A DNA stretch of 64,000 nt from CAMCXE01 sp036520615 (GCA_036520615.1 DATDJI010000090.1:1-64000), one strand, 5' to 3'. Positions 1-9,008 are shown, counted from the stretch's first letter. The notes: a model not told the origin generated them from the letters alone. Numbers and translations are program-made.

Positions 1-1084
1 GTGCTGTGGCCGAACACCTTTAGCCACTTTACTGGATGGAAAACTAATTTGGGCTGAGAAAAATTTAGCTCAAATGTAAACTGACAGGCACCTTTTAAAA
101 ACCGGTAACTGTCAGATTAAGTCTGAGCTAGTACAGTTTAAGCCTGTAATTCTTGACCGGCTTGCCGATCCCGCGATTCCAGTTACCTGCTAACGCGTAG
201 TTCTCACTAAATTAACGCTTTTCTCATTACGTTACCTTGATGCGCCAAAGAGTTTGGTAAGGCGCACCTAGGTGAGGCCCTTTAGATCCATGTAATTCAC
301 TTAAACCGGTTTTATCCTCACGCAATTCGATCAAGGACAATTTGAAAATTAATATACAGCGGCTCAAATGGTTTAGTTAAGGCAAAGCTTTTAAACTCTT
401 CTTATGACTATCTGGCTTTGCGCAGTTAACTACGGCTTCAATTGGCACAAACCCACATCGGCTGAAATAGAGCCTTTATCCGGCACCATTTACCCAAATA
501 CACGAAATCCCAGCTCAGCTGGCGCAAAAATAAATGGCATATTTAGACTTCCATAACACAATGGAATTGCTCGCACACTAGCGTCTTACGAGAAGGAGTT
601 ACTGCGCAAATTTAAAGTCGTCAATTCAATTGAAGCGGGCTTTTACTAAAGGGAATGAATGAGCTATGGACGCTTAATACCTCATACATGAGTATTTCGA
701 TTGCTGACACACAACAAGCGTGAAAGACGAACGAGAAGACCTTCACCACGTTCTTTATGCTGGATTTGTTTCTTATTTTATTGATTATTTATAGAAAAAT
801 CACTGCGTGGATTCGCTTCAGCTGAACGTTTTATCAAGAAAGCCGTGTCAAATTATAGGCTGCACTCTTGTGAGTCGAACTCGATTCAATCGTCGCTATC
901 ACGTTACCTACCGAATGTAGTTTTAAGTAACTCGTTGAAGTTAGATTGAACAACAAGCTATTAGCGGGAATAGCTTTGATAAATATCTGTGTGTGCCAAC
1001 ACACCGTACGTCATCAAACCTGCGCATATCATGTCCGTAATGCAAATTGTGCAGATATCCTAAAAACCGGTAGAGGACATTATT
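1..1084. other. Left-edge stretch without a supported gene
   Basis: About 1.1 kb in which I find no convincing coding sequence on either strand. The only longer open frame (946-1137) overlaps the start of the next gene in another frame and has no recognisable protein character. I see no tRNA, rRNA or insertion-sequence ends. The sequence is AT-rich with many stops in all frames, so it is either a long regulatory spacer or decayed DNA continuing from outside the window. Confidence 0.5.
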
Positions 1085-1351
1085 ATGAATTTTATTTCCT
1101 GGATCGTCTTAGGCGGAATTATAGGCTGGCTTGCTAGCATCGTTATGAAAACAAATGCTCAACAAGGCATATTTTTAAATATTGTTGTGGGTGTAATCGG
1201 TGCATTTTTAGGAGGTCTTTTCCTGTCACCTCTATTTGGTACAGGTACTATAAATGGCAATGATTTCAGTGCGCCTAGTTTAATCGTTTCGTTTCTCGGT
1301 GCGATTATTCTGCTAGCAATTGTAAATCTTTTCCGCCGTAGATCCGCCTAA
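1085..1351 (+). CDS. GlsB/YeaQ/YmgE family (transglycosylase-associated) membrane protein
   Basis: An 88-residue inner-membrane protein with three hydrophobic segments (about residues 3-20, 28-50 and 62-82) and Gly-rich helices, ending in a basic RRRSA tail. Length, the start MNFISWIVLGGIIGWLAS and the helix pattern match the GlsB/YeaQ/YmgE family, formerly called transglycosylase-associated proteins. Members are often induced by envelope or general stress; their molecular role is unsettled. The ATG is preceded by a good AGAGGA ribosome site. It stands alone and is followed by a strong hairpin terminator, so it is probably monocistronic. Confidence 0.85.
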   Translation: MNFISWIVLGGIIGWLASIVMKTNAQQGIFLNIVVGVIGAFLGGLFLSPLFGTGTINGNDFSAPSLIVSFLGAIILLAIVNLFRRRSA

Positions 1352-1381
1352 GAAAATACTAATCAATCAGTAAATATCGTC

Positions 1382-1423
1382 AGCTCATAAGCCGGACAGC
1401 AATGTCCAGCTTATGAGCTTTTT
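1382..1423 (+). terminator. Rho-independent terminator after the GlsB/YeaQ gene
   Basis: An 11-base perfect inverted repeat (AGCTCATAAGC / GCTTATGAGCT at 1382-1392 and 1409-1419), with further pairing inside the loop (GGAC/GTCC), followed by TTTT. It lies 30 bases after the stop codon of the membrane protein gene. Confidence 0.85.
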
Positions 1424-1797
1424 GCTCGCAACGCATCTGGTCATGCGTACATTGAAAGACAATCTGTTGCAAGCCTCAGTAACTACAATTTAAGTATCGC
1501 TTACTGGTGTTGTGCTTATTTATCTACCGTCGCTGCAACTTATCCCGCGTTTTAGTCGTGGATAAAATTCCTCAAACAAAATTATCCAATCAAGTCCTCA
1601 AAACAAAAAAATATGCCTACCCCACGGCACCTCGTGCGCCCGTCGACGACCCAAAATCATTTTATTAAATTATCATCCCGCACGATCTAAAATAATCCCC
1701 AATTTAGCCCATTCTTGAGCGGCATCAATGTGGTGCTTAATGATAACTAACGGAACATGCGCTGCCGCCGCTGCGAATTTTTAATGAGGAAAATGCT
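1424..1797. other. Intergenic region upstream of the CotH-like kinase gene
   Basis: About 370 bases without a supported gene. It should contain the promoter of the downstream kinase gene, but I see no promoter hexamers clear enough to place. A GAGG ribosome site sits just before the GTG start at 1798. Confidence 0.45.
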
Positions 1798-3213
1798 GTG
1801 AGAATATTATTAAGCTGTTTCATTGGTTGTGTGCTGCTGGGGTGCAATAAAAGCGGGGGTAGCCATAATACGGTTACGGCGTCTTCATCGTCATCCAGTA
1901 GTTCTTCCTCTTCAAGCTCATCCTCCGGCGTTGTAATAAACCCGCCTTGGTTCCCGCCATCCCAAACCGGTGTTTTACCCGAATTGCGCATCACCACGAT
2001 TAATAATGCTCCGATCGATAGTAAAACCACCTATGTGCCCGCCGCATTCGAGTTAAATAACAATGGAGCGGATGCTATTAAAGGTGATTTATCCATTCGC
2101 GGGCGCGGCAATTCAACGTGGAAATGGCCAAAAAAACCGTACCGTTTACAGTTGGCTCAATCCAACGAATTACTCGGTATGCCTGCTAACAAAAACTGGC
2201 TGCTACTGGCTAACTACGCCGATAAAACGCTGATTCGCAACGATGTGGCTTTTACACTCAGCCGCTTAATGGGGTTTGACTATACAGTCAGCAACCAGTA
2301 TGTGAGCTTGCAGCTAAACAACCAATACAACGGTGTTTACTTACTGACTGACCACATACGCATTGGTAAAAACCGCGTCAATATGGATGAGTTAAAAGCT
2401 ACCGATACCGCCGCTGACGCAATCACCGGAGGCTATTTAATCGAGTTAGATAATAGGATGAGCCGTGCGCTGTGCAAAAATTCTGACGGGACTAATACTG
2501 CTAATTCGGAGATTTGTACTGACGGAGTAAACGTTGAACGCGAAAAAACTTTTTGTATTGAATCTATGCAGAGTATGAGCCCAATGTGCTTGCAAAACCC
2601 GGATGATTTACAAAAGCCCGAACGCGAAGCGCAGCGCATTTACATCACGCAGTTTTTGGGCGATTTTGAGCGGGCACTATTCGCCACCACTTTCACCGAT
2701 CCGGCTTTAGGTTATGCGGCTTTTATAGATGTGGATTCGGCAGTTAATTATTATCTAATCAATGAATTTTTAAAAAATGTTGAAGGCGGCGTAAGCAGCT
2801 TTTATCTGTATAAAAAACGCAGCGGTAAACTGTATTTCGGCCCGATTTGGGATTTCGATTTATCAATGGGAAGCAACTGGTTTCGCGACGGCCAAAGCCC
2901 CACCGGCTGGGTTACGCGCCTAGACCCTTGGTTTGCTCAATTACTAAAAGATCCACAATTTAACCAGCGCGTAAAAACCAGATGGGCCATGTTAAAACAG
3001 GCGGGCGTATTTGACCAAATCTTGGCTTATGCCAAGGCTAGGGCCAAATGGCTCGAGCCGCATCAAAAACAAAACTTTGAGCGCTGGCCATTAAGTGGAA
3101 CCTTGGAGCTATGGTTACCCGAATACGGTGAATTTGATGACGAGGTCAGCCATTTATTAATCTGGTTGGATACACGCTATAAATGGATGGACCAGCAAAT
3201 GAATAATCCTTAG
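1798..3213 (+). CDS. CotH kinase family lipoprotein with poly-serine linker
   Basis: A 471-residue protein with a lipoprotein signal (lipobox LLGC, Cys16) and a serine run at about residues 28-43, followed by a CotH-type kinase domain. Family hallmarks are the RGRGNSTW segment near residue 97, the LLANYADKTLIRN stretch, the GVYLLTDHI segment and the WDFD motif near residue 352 (metal/ATP binding). CotH proteins are atypical secreted kinases, known from spore coats and bacterial surface systems. The serine linker resembles those of the neighbouring carbohydrate-active lipoproteins, so an outer-membrane-anchored role on the cell surface is inferred. Start is GTG with GAGG upstream; the nearby ATG at 1793 runs straight into a stop. 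The substrate is unknown. Confidence 0.85.
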   Translation: MRILLSCFIGCVLLGCNKSGGSHNTVTASSSSSSSSSSSSSSSGVVINPPWFPPSQTGVLPELRITTINNAPIDSKTTYVPAAFELNNNGADAIKGDLSIRGRGNSTWKWPKKPYRLQLAQSNELLGMPANKNWLLLANYADKTLIRNDVAFTLSRLMGFDYTVSNQYVSLQLNNQYNGVYLLTDHIRIGKNRVNMDELKATDTAADAITGGYLIELDNRMSRALCKNSDGTNTANSEICTDGVNVEREKTFCIESMQSMSPMCLQNPDDLQKPEREAQRIYITQFLGDFERALFATTFTDPALGYAAFIDVDSAVNYYLINEFLKNVEGGVSSFYLYKKRSGKLYFGPIWDFDLSMGSNWFRDGQSPTGWVTRLDPWFAQLLKDPQFNQRVKTRWAMLKQAGVFDQILAYAKARAKWLEPHQKQNFERWPLSGTLELWLPEYGEFDDEVSHLLIWLDTRYKWMDQQMNNP

Positions 3214-3311
3214 TTGGCTCGCGTTACGGAGGGATACAACAAACATGCTTTCATCACTCGATGTGAAAATTCCCCAACGTTAAGTATCAATTTAAAACTT
3301 TTAAATAAAAT

Positions 3312-3344
3312 AAAAACGCCGGACTCAACGGATCCGGCGTTTTT
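3312..3344. terminator. Bidirectional terminator between CotH-like and CE15 genes
   Basis: A 12-base perfect inverted repeat (AAAAACGCCGGA / TCCGGCGTTTTT) with a 9-base loop. The A-tract and T-tract make it work in both directions, and it lies between the ends of two convergent genes (stops at about 3213 and 3367). Confidence 0.9.
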
Positions 3345-3366
3345 ATAGCATTGCTTAAAAGCATAC

Positions 3367-4734
3367 TTACTGCAGAACTTTCTCCATATTCCAGTCAATA
3401 AATAGGCCCTTCCATTCACTGACGGGTATTTGCACGCGGTTATCAGGAATTTTGAATCCGCCAGTGCTTATGCTGGTGTTGCCAAACAGCGCTCTATCGA
3501 ACATTTTAGCTGCGATACCGGTATCGCCCACACCGCAGTGGCCCCCGCTATACACTTCAAAAGCCATATTTTCTGGCACGCCGAGCGCCTTGTAGACCGG
3601 ATAAGCTGCCCAGGCTGCGAGTGCTTCACTGGTTCCCGCCAAGTGACACCAAGAGCCTGATCCATTGGCATTAGTGAAGTGCACTAAATAACGAGGCGCG
3701 ATGGTCGCAAGCAGCATGTGTTGATCGAACGGCAGAGTATTCACTTTTGCAGGGCTCGAGCGAAATGGATCGGCAGCGCTGGTGACCCAAGGCCCGCAAA
3801 TGCCATTGTTTTCTAGGTTGTCGATGCCTTGTGGCTGGTCTGTGCAACTCCAGCGCGATTTACCTGCGCCGTGCCTAAACCATTCGGTCATTCTCCAGCT
3901 AGTGCCCCCGCCGCCGCCGGACTCCACGATCACGACCACCGGAACGCGGCTGAAAACGCCGGTAAGAAACGCGCCTTTTCCGCAGCCAGAGCAGCCGGAA
4001 ACCACAATTTTGCTTGGATCATGTCCGCCGTTCGGATTCTGCTCCAAAACATCCATAACGCGGTTAATCATCCAGCCTTTAGCAATATTCGGGTTGAGTT
4101 CTGACAGACCATAGAGAGTTTTAATGCCGTTTTCAAAGCCGCTGCCGAAGGCCAATTTCTTGCTGCCGCTGGGCAGAATTCCTGCAGATAAATCTAATGT
4201 AATGGCCTTGCCACTGCCAGAAATAGTGGCGCTGAACGAAGCCGTTTTACTGCCTACTTTACAACTGATGGAAACGTTAGCACCGCTGACCGTTCCAGAT
4301 ACTGTATCGCAGTCGCCTGGAACCGGGCCATACAGATATTTGGCCGCCATCGCGAGGATTTCTTTGCGGCGACATTCCCACTGTGCTTTGGTATTGACCG
4401 GAGTTCCGTCATAAAAGGTAAATGGGTCCGGCAGTTTTATGCCGTTGTATTTAGCGTTCCCTGCATCCGTGAAGTTAGGCACGGTGCAAGTTGATGTGTT
4501 GCCTGAACTACTTGAACTGCTGGTTGAACTGCTTGATGAAGAGCTGCTTGTGGAGTTCGATGACGAGCTGCTAGAGCTTGAGGATGAGCTAGATGTGCTC
4601 GATGAACTCGAAGAAGAACTTGAGCTGGACGAGCTGGAACTCGACGCTGGAGGGTCACCGACGCAACCCATTAGCAAAGAGGAAAAAACCAGTGGCGCTG
4701 CCCAAGCACCCCAAGGCTTTAGAGTTATATTCAT
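3367..4734 (-). CDS. CE15 glucuronoyl methylesterase lipoprotein with poly-serine linker
   Basis: A secreted esterase of carbohydrate esterase family 15. These enzymes cleave ester bonds between 4-O-methyl-glucuronic acid of xylan and lignin alcohols. The ATG at 4734 is preferred (GGTGA upstream); a TTG lies four codons earlier. Lipobox LLMGC gives Cys24, then a mostly serine linker to about residue 80. The catalytic domain has the nucleophile elbow GCSGCGKGA (Ser near residue 249), the following VESGGGG segment with Glu, LPFDQHMLLA, and the catalytic His in SGGHCGVG near residue 396. The CE15 elbow normally reads GCSRxGK, with an Arg aiding the oxyanion hole; here that position is Gly. The gene is convergent with the CotH-like gene. 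Confidence 0.88.
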   Translation of the reverse strand: MNITLKPWGAWAAPLVFSSLLMGCVGDPPASSSSSSSSSSSSSSSSTSSSSSSSSSSSSNSTSSSSSSSSTSSSSSSGNTSTCTVPNFTDAGNAKYNGIKLPDPFTFYDGTPVNTKAQWECRRKEILAMAAKYLYGPVPGDCDTVSGTVSGANVSISCKVGSKTASFSATISGSGKAITLDLSAGILPSGSKKLAFGSGFENGIKTLYGLSELNPNIAKGWMINRVMDVLEQNPNGGHDPSKIVVSGCSGCGKGAFLTGVFSRVPVVVIVESGGGGGTSWRMTEWFRHGAGKSRWSCTDQPQGIDNLENNGICGPWVTSAADPFRSSPAKVNTLPFDQHMLLATIAPRYLVHFTNANGSGSWCHLAGTSEALAAWAAYPVYKALGVPENMAFEVYSGGHCGVGDTGIAAKMFDRALFGNTSISTGGFKIPDNRVQIPVSEWKGLFIDWNMEKVLQ

Positions 4735-5399
4735 GTTGTTCACCAAATGTATTTGATTAGAGTTATTTTTTAGCGTTTACAGGCTCATCTAATGCACGCA
4801 TTAGATTATCTACACCTGTTAATTCGCTCGAACACGCTAAGGGATTTTGGGGGAAATTCCTCAAGGATGGATCACAAATTTGGTGAGCAAATCGGCATTC
4901 GGCCGCAAAAATCGTATAAATAATATCCCTGGTGCGTAGAGGGCGAAAGGCGCCGTGTATCTGAGTTCGCCAGCGTACAGACGATGAAATCCTTATTCTA
5001 TATTTTTATACGGCAATAAAAGGAAGTTGCAGGGGATTTCGCGTCCGATATTAATAATGCATTTTTATATCTTGCCGATATCGAGCTTAGGATTGCGAGG
5101 ACAAATTAGGTTAGTAATTAATGGTCTACCTGGCAGAAATCAGGCATCGCTTACTTTGGCACTTTTATTTTTTTATTTTTTTTATTTTTTAACTCGCGAT
5201 TTTATTTACAGGCGCAGTTAGCTATAAAAGAGCCAAAATCCACGGGCCGAAGCACGCGGGTTTTTGACCGTAATTAAAAATTTAAAACAATAGCGAGACA
5301 AATGACTTTCACTCTGCTCGCACCGCGAAAAGGATGTGTCTGCCATTTGCGTCAACGTAACCCGCTATTATTATTCGACTTTTACCGGAGTACACCAGC
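4735..5399. other. Divergent intergenic region
   Basis: About 660 bases between the CE15 gene (leftward) and the VPLP-CTERM gene (rightward). It must carry both promoters. An open frame at 5027-5221 has no ribosome site, runs through a T-rich low-complexity tract (5160-5200, encoding Phe/Tyr/Leu) and is not considered a gene. I see no repeats or RNA gene. Confidence 0.45.
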
Positions 5400-5972
5400 A
5401 TGCCTATTAAATTAGCTTCACATTTACGTCGCTTAACAACCCCCTGTTTAATCGCTATGTCTGTGTTATTTACGCAGACAGCGGCAGCCGAAACAATAGA
5501 CCTCGGTGATTATGCTGCGCCCGATGCCCTTGCCTATGGCAATAGTTTCAGCGCGCCACTAACTGAATTCACAGACTGGTACAGCTTTTCTGTTGGAGAT
5601 GCTGTTTATAACGGCATTACAGCGTCTATATCATTTCAACAAACATTTGGAATAGAACAAGTCACCAGCGCACTTTACAGCGGAACTATCACAGGTGACC
5701 AAGTTAATGTTGGATCTTTAATAGCGACTGGTAATACAACTATCCCTTGGCTTAATAATTATGATGCGACGCAGACTACGTCAGCCATCGACCCAGTTTA
5801 TATATCGGGCGATTATTTAATAAAAATCAGTGGTGTGGTAACTGGAGCACATGGTGGCAGTTACGTAGGGTTAAGCAATTTGGCACCCGTTCCCTTACCA
5901 CCCACTCTGCCCTTGATGGCAGCGGGAGTTGGCTTATTAGCGTTAATTAGGCGCAATCGTAGCACCACTTAA
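5400..5972 (+). CDS. Exported protein with VPLP/PEP-CTERM-type sorting signal
   Basis: A 190-residue protein with an N-terminal signal peptide (cleavage near AAAE, about residue 31) and a C-terminal tripartite sorting tail: VPLPP near residue 168, a hydrophobic helix and a terminal RRNR. Such PEP-CTERM/VPLPA-type tails are processed by exosortases, typically in biofilm or exopolysaccharide producers. The segment FTDWYSFSV resembles the FxDxF motif of one PEP-CTERM family. The body is beta-rich and Thr/Ser-rich with no enzyme motifs. The start has GGAG upstream. No exosortase gene is in this window, so the processing enzyme would be encoded elsewhere. Confidence 0.75.
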   Translation: MPIKLASHLRRLTTPCLIAMSVLFTQTAAAETIDLGDYAAPDALAYGNSFSAPLTEFTDWYSFSVGDAVYNGITASISFQQTFGIEQVTSALYSGTITGDQVNVGSLIATGNTTIPWLNNYDATQTTSAIDPVYISGDYLIKISGVVTGAHGGSYVGLSNLAPVPLPPTLPLMAAGVGLLALIRRNRSTT

Positions 5973-6016
5973 ACGTCGGGCGAAAAGCTGCGGCAGTTAA
6001 AAACTGTCAGCGCCTA

Positions 6017-6055
6017 AAATCCAGTAACGTTATAAATGCGTCACTGGATTTTTTT
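6017..6055 (+). terminator. Terminator after the VPLP-CTERM gene
   Basis: Inverted repeat AAATCCAGT / ACTGGATTT (6017-6025 and 6043-6051) followed by TTTTT, 45 bases after the stop codon. Confidence 0.85.
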
Positions 6056-6125
6056 ACGTTCTGAAAAGTAATTTTGCGAACTTTAATGCACCGAATAAAA
6101 ATGACACTAAGCTTACGAGCATGCG

Positions 6126-6146
6126 TTACCTCTCGGTTTGAGGTAA
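6126..6146 (-). terminator. Weak hairpin downstream of the spermidine-synthase-like gene
   Basis: A 7-base inverted repeat (TTACCTC / GAGGTAA) 18 bases beyond the stop of the minus-strand gene. There is no T-tract after it on that strand, so it may be only a 3' end stem or a factor-dependent site. Confidence 0.35.
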
Positions 6147-6163
6147 GTTAAATTAATACCCTT

Positions 6164-7048
6164 TTATTGGTTTTTTAGAATATTAGCCGGGGCAAATTGA
6201 TCAGTTAATACCTTGGTGCCTTTATCCCAAATATTCGGTTTTTCAAGCGCCAAGATGTCCTTTACATTAAACGCATAGGGGGCCAGACGGGCCTGCCATT
6301 GTTGGGCGGCAACCTCAGCGTCGGGTATGCTTATCGGTTCATTCGCCGCGAATAACACTCGGTTGCCATTGCCACTTGTTAACATACGTATATGAGGAAA
6401 AACTGCATTATAGGTGGCTGATTCATGATGATATAAACGGCTACCCGCAAAAGTATTAGCAGCGACCAGCCCACCGGGATTTAGCACAGACTGCACTTCC
6501 TGTAGAAATTCTTTCGTCATTAAATGCTCAGGAATATAGTCGCCGTTAAAAGCGTCCAAAACTACCAGGTCCCACTTCTTCCCTTGGCGCTGGGCGCGTT
6601 TAATGAATACACGCCCATCAAATAGTTCGGTGGTCACACGCGGGCTTTCTTCATAATCAAAAAACGTTTTAGCCGCTTTAACTACTGCTGGGTCAATTTC
6701 CACTGCGGTAATCTGCGTATTAGGTAATAACTGGTGGAAAGCCGTAGGCAGTGTGCCGCCGCCTAAGCCTACTACCAAAATAGATTGCGGCTCCGGTTTA
6801 ATTAGCAATGTTGCTAATAACATTTTGGTGTAATCAAACACTAGTTTTTTCTTATCACTTAAATATAAACAAGATTGGTTGTGCGCCACTTTATCGTGTA
6901 GCACAAAGCGCATGCAGCGCTGATCATCTTTCTCGCTAATAATTATATTGCGATAGAGTGAACGCTCTTCATGAATAATATCCGCCCAGGCGTAGGAAAT
7001 TTGATTCATTAACAGAAAGAAGGCAAACGGGGCAAAATATTTAATCAT
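6164..7048 (-). CDS. Spermidine-synthase-like protein with N-terminal signal/anchor
   Basis: A 294-residue protein with a spermidine/spermine synthase-type Rossmann fold. Visible motifs are the nucleotide-binding GLGGGTLP (about residues 92-99), VEIDP (acidic residue for the substrate ribose), and the DAFNGDYIPEHL segment corresponding to the catalytic loop. Unlike cytosolic SpeE it starts with a hydrophobic stretch ending SYAWA that looks like a signal peptide or anchor. It follows a gene for a polytopic membrane protein; the two halves are fused in many bacteria as 'fused MFS/spermidine synthase'. True aminopropyltransferase activity is unproven; a generic methyltransferase-like role is possible. 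Confidence 0.8.
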   Translation of the reverse strand: MIKYFAPFAFFLLMNQISYAWADIIHEERSLYRNIIISEKDDQRCMRFVLHDKVAHNQSCLYLSDKKKLVFDYTKMLLATLLIKPEPQSILVVGLGGGTLPTAFHQLLPNTQITAVEIDPAVVKAAKTFFDYEESPRVTTELFDGRVFIKRAQRQGKKWDLVVLDAFNGDYIPEHLMTKEFLQEVQSVLNPGGLVAANTFAGSRLYHHESATYNAVFPHIRMLTSGNGNRVLFAANEPISIPDAEVAAQQWQARLAPYAFNVKDILALEKPNIWDKGTKVLTDQFAPANILKNQ

Positions 7049-7123
7049 AATAAATATCTGTTAAAGGCTGCGAACAAGGCAAGCAAGTATTATATGTCGC
7101 CCAATATTAATTTAAGGGTCAGA

Positions 7124-7720
7124 TTAGAGTACGGGCATACGTTTGTGCACAGCCATTAATAACAGCCCGTTGATGCAGAAAATACCCACAGCAGCTAGCA
7201 AAATCTGATTTACCTCTAATAATGCCACTAGATAAAAAGACGTAGCCAATGTGCCCAAAGCGCTGCCCAGTGTGGATACAAAATAAAGTAACCCGGCAGA
7301 TGCGCCGCTGGATTCGCGCGATTGAGTTAAGAGCCGCACGGAATAAGGCGAAACCATCCCCATGACAATAGAGGGAAATAAAAATAGCGCTAAAGACGCC
7401 AATAATGAGCCGTAGCGCGGATCGACAACGCGATCAAAAATGCCAGCCATAATGGGCTGAGCAATAAACACCACCGGCAAAATCAGCAATCCTGCCCCTA
7501 AAAATAAATTGCCATAACGCCATAAACTGGCATTTTGTAAAGACCAGCGGCCGCCGATTAAATACCCCAAACTCAAAGCCAGCATAAAAACTGTAATAAT
7601 ACTGCCCCAAACATAAATATCACCGCCAAACCAAGGGGCAATAATACGCCCACCTAACATTTCCAATACCATTACCACGAAACCGGAAATAAACGCCGAG
7701 CCAAAAACCAAGTAACGCAT
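7124..7720 (-). CDS. Polytopic membrane partner of spermidine-synthase-like protein
   Basis: A 198-residue protein with about six hydrophobic helices, starting MRYLVFGSAFISGFVVMVLE. The conserved EMLGGRIIAPWFGG segment near residues 20-33 is typical of the membrane half of fused MFS/spermidine-synthase proteins. It ends 75 bases before the start of the catalytic partner and is probably co-transcribed with it. I infer that it anchors or feeds the partner; no substrate can be named from sequence. Confidence 0.75.
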   Translation of the reverse strand: MRYLVFGSAFISGFVVMVLEMLGGRIIAPWFGGDIYVWGSIITVFMLALSLGYLIGGRWSLQNASLWRYGNLFLGAGLLILPVVFIAQPIMAGIFDRVVDPRYGSLLASLALFLFPSIVMGMVSPYSVRLLTQSRESSGASAGLLYFVSTLGSALGTLATSFYLVALLEVNQILLAAVGIFCINGLLLMAVHKRMPVL

Positions 7721-8090
7721 GGATTAATTAACCCTAAGTGAGAAAAAACGCATTGGCCATTAGAAGCTAATGGCCATTTATTAAGTTTGCGAGGATACCT
7801 TAATGATTGGCAGTTGGTACAGGCGTAACCTGCTCAGGGCCGAATAATAAACTGACGGATCTGGTATTTAACGGTGTTGTGTTTACAGCACTCACTACTA
7901 AATACACTAGAAAAACATAAGGGATACAGCGGAATCTTCGCTTGTTTTTAGGCCTACTTTGGGTAGCTTTTTACGCCCGTATTTGCTTGCATGTAACAGA
8001 CTATGCAACTGACCATAACAGCCTATGTCGGCTCTAGTAAAAATTGTTTGTAAACAACCGGGCGATTTTTTTAACTAGCTTAATTTGCAC
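7721..8090. other. Intergenic region between DUF4197 and membrane protein genes
   Basis: About 370 bases without a gene. It contains a strong hairpin at 7754-7776 (listed separately) and a short AT-rich palindrome, TTGTTTGTAAACAA, at 8044-8057. No open frame with a ribosome site is apparent. Confidence 0.45.
7754..7776 (-). terminator. Candidate terminator hairpin
   Basis: Perfect 10-base inverted repeat TGGCCATTAG / CTAATGGCCA with a 3-base loop. On the minus strand it is followed within 5 bases by a run of six T, as expected for a terminator or attenuator. It lies 34 bases before the start of the membrane protein gene and 315 bases after the DUF4197 stop, so it could end a long DUF4197 transcript or attenuate entry into the next operon. 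Confidence 0.5.
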
Positions 8091-8801
8091 TTATTTTAAA
8101 GCACCAAATACCTTGCTAATGATCTGACTGCCCGCACCTACCGGGTCGCGCCGAATGGATTTTTCCTCTTCGGCAATCATAAGGTATAGTCCATCTGCAG
8201 CGCGTTTGGTTACGTAACCTTCCACCGTTGCCTGTTCACCTGAAGCGATCCCTACGGATTGAGCTTTGGACATAACCGAATTATAAGATTGCGCCAATTT
8301 GGCTTTATCGGTAATACCTTTTACCAAGGGTAAAAACTTAATCGCTAAAGACGCCGAAGTTTTTTGGCGAAAAAAATCAGTAACGGATGTCTCTCCGCCC
8401 GCCAAAATATTTTTCGCATCGGTAAATGTCATAGATTTAACCGCGTTAATTAACAATGGTTTGGCTAAGGGGACTGCTGCTTCGGCTGCGTGATTCATAG
8501 AAACTTCAAGGTCATCAATTTTTTTCGACTGGCCAGTCAGCTGCAAAATATTACGCAGCTTGTCGAATTTGGCTGGCAATCGTATACGCACCTTATCGTT
8601 ATTTAAAAATCCATTCGGTACGCCAAGTTTAGCAACCGCTGCCACCGAACCTTTTTCCATAGCGCTTTTTAAACCTGCATTAGCGTCTTTATCCGTTAAG
8701 TCGCTCAATCCTAGGCCCACTGCCGCTGTCGAAAGTGACAAAACAAGTGCGCCCAAAACAACTGTCAACGGGCGTTTTTTCTCAAAAAATTTAATGTACA
8801 T
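8091..8801 (-). CDS. DUF4197 family exported protein
   Basis: About 236 residues from the chosen ATG at 8801. It has an N-terminal hydrophobic signal (residues 10-30) and a helical DUF4197 domain with the typical LSDLTDKDANAGLKSAMEKG start, a LGVPNGFL segment and a second half ending near ISKVFGALK. DUF4197 proteins are predicted periplasmic proteins of unknown function in Proteobacteria. A frame-compatible start 36 bases upstream (8837) lacks a ribosome site, whereas GGACG precedes the chosen ATG and gives a normal signal peptide. The gene is alone on its strand here. Confidence 0.82.
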   Translation of the reverse strand: MYIKFFEKKRPLTVVLGALVLSLSTAAVGLGLSDLTDKDANAGLKSAMEKGSVAAVAKLGVPNGFLNNDKVRIRLPAKFDKLRNILQLTGQSKKIDDLEVSMNHAAEAAVPLAKPLLINAVKSMTFTDAKNILAGGETSVTDFFRQKTSASLAIKFLPLVKGITDKAKLAQSYNSVMSKAQSVGIASGEQATVEGYVTKRAADGLYLMIAEEEKSIRRDPVGAGSQIISKVFGALK

Positions 8802-9008
8802 AATTATTCGTCCAAAATGGTTAGTTTGAGTCTGCATAGCGTTTTCTAATTTTCACGGTTAATTACAGCTAAGGAGATTTAACAACTGATGTGCTTTTCT
8901 GCAATTAACTCAAGCTCGCCATCTGTGATTAAAAATACGAATTAATAGTGAGATAATTTGCGCAAATTCAGCATTCCGATTTGCACGATATTTCAGCATG
9001 CCAATCCG

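Noticed and set aside
4439..4756. Plus-strand open frame rich in Glu/Leu/Asp opposite the CE15 gene
   Set aside because: It is the antisense image of the poly-serine linker; AGC/TCC repeats read as GCT/GGA-type codons. No ribosome site.
5027..5221. 64-residue open frame upstream of the VPLP-CTERM gene
   Set aside because: No ribosome site, T-rich low-complexity Phe/Leu tail, no family resemblance.
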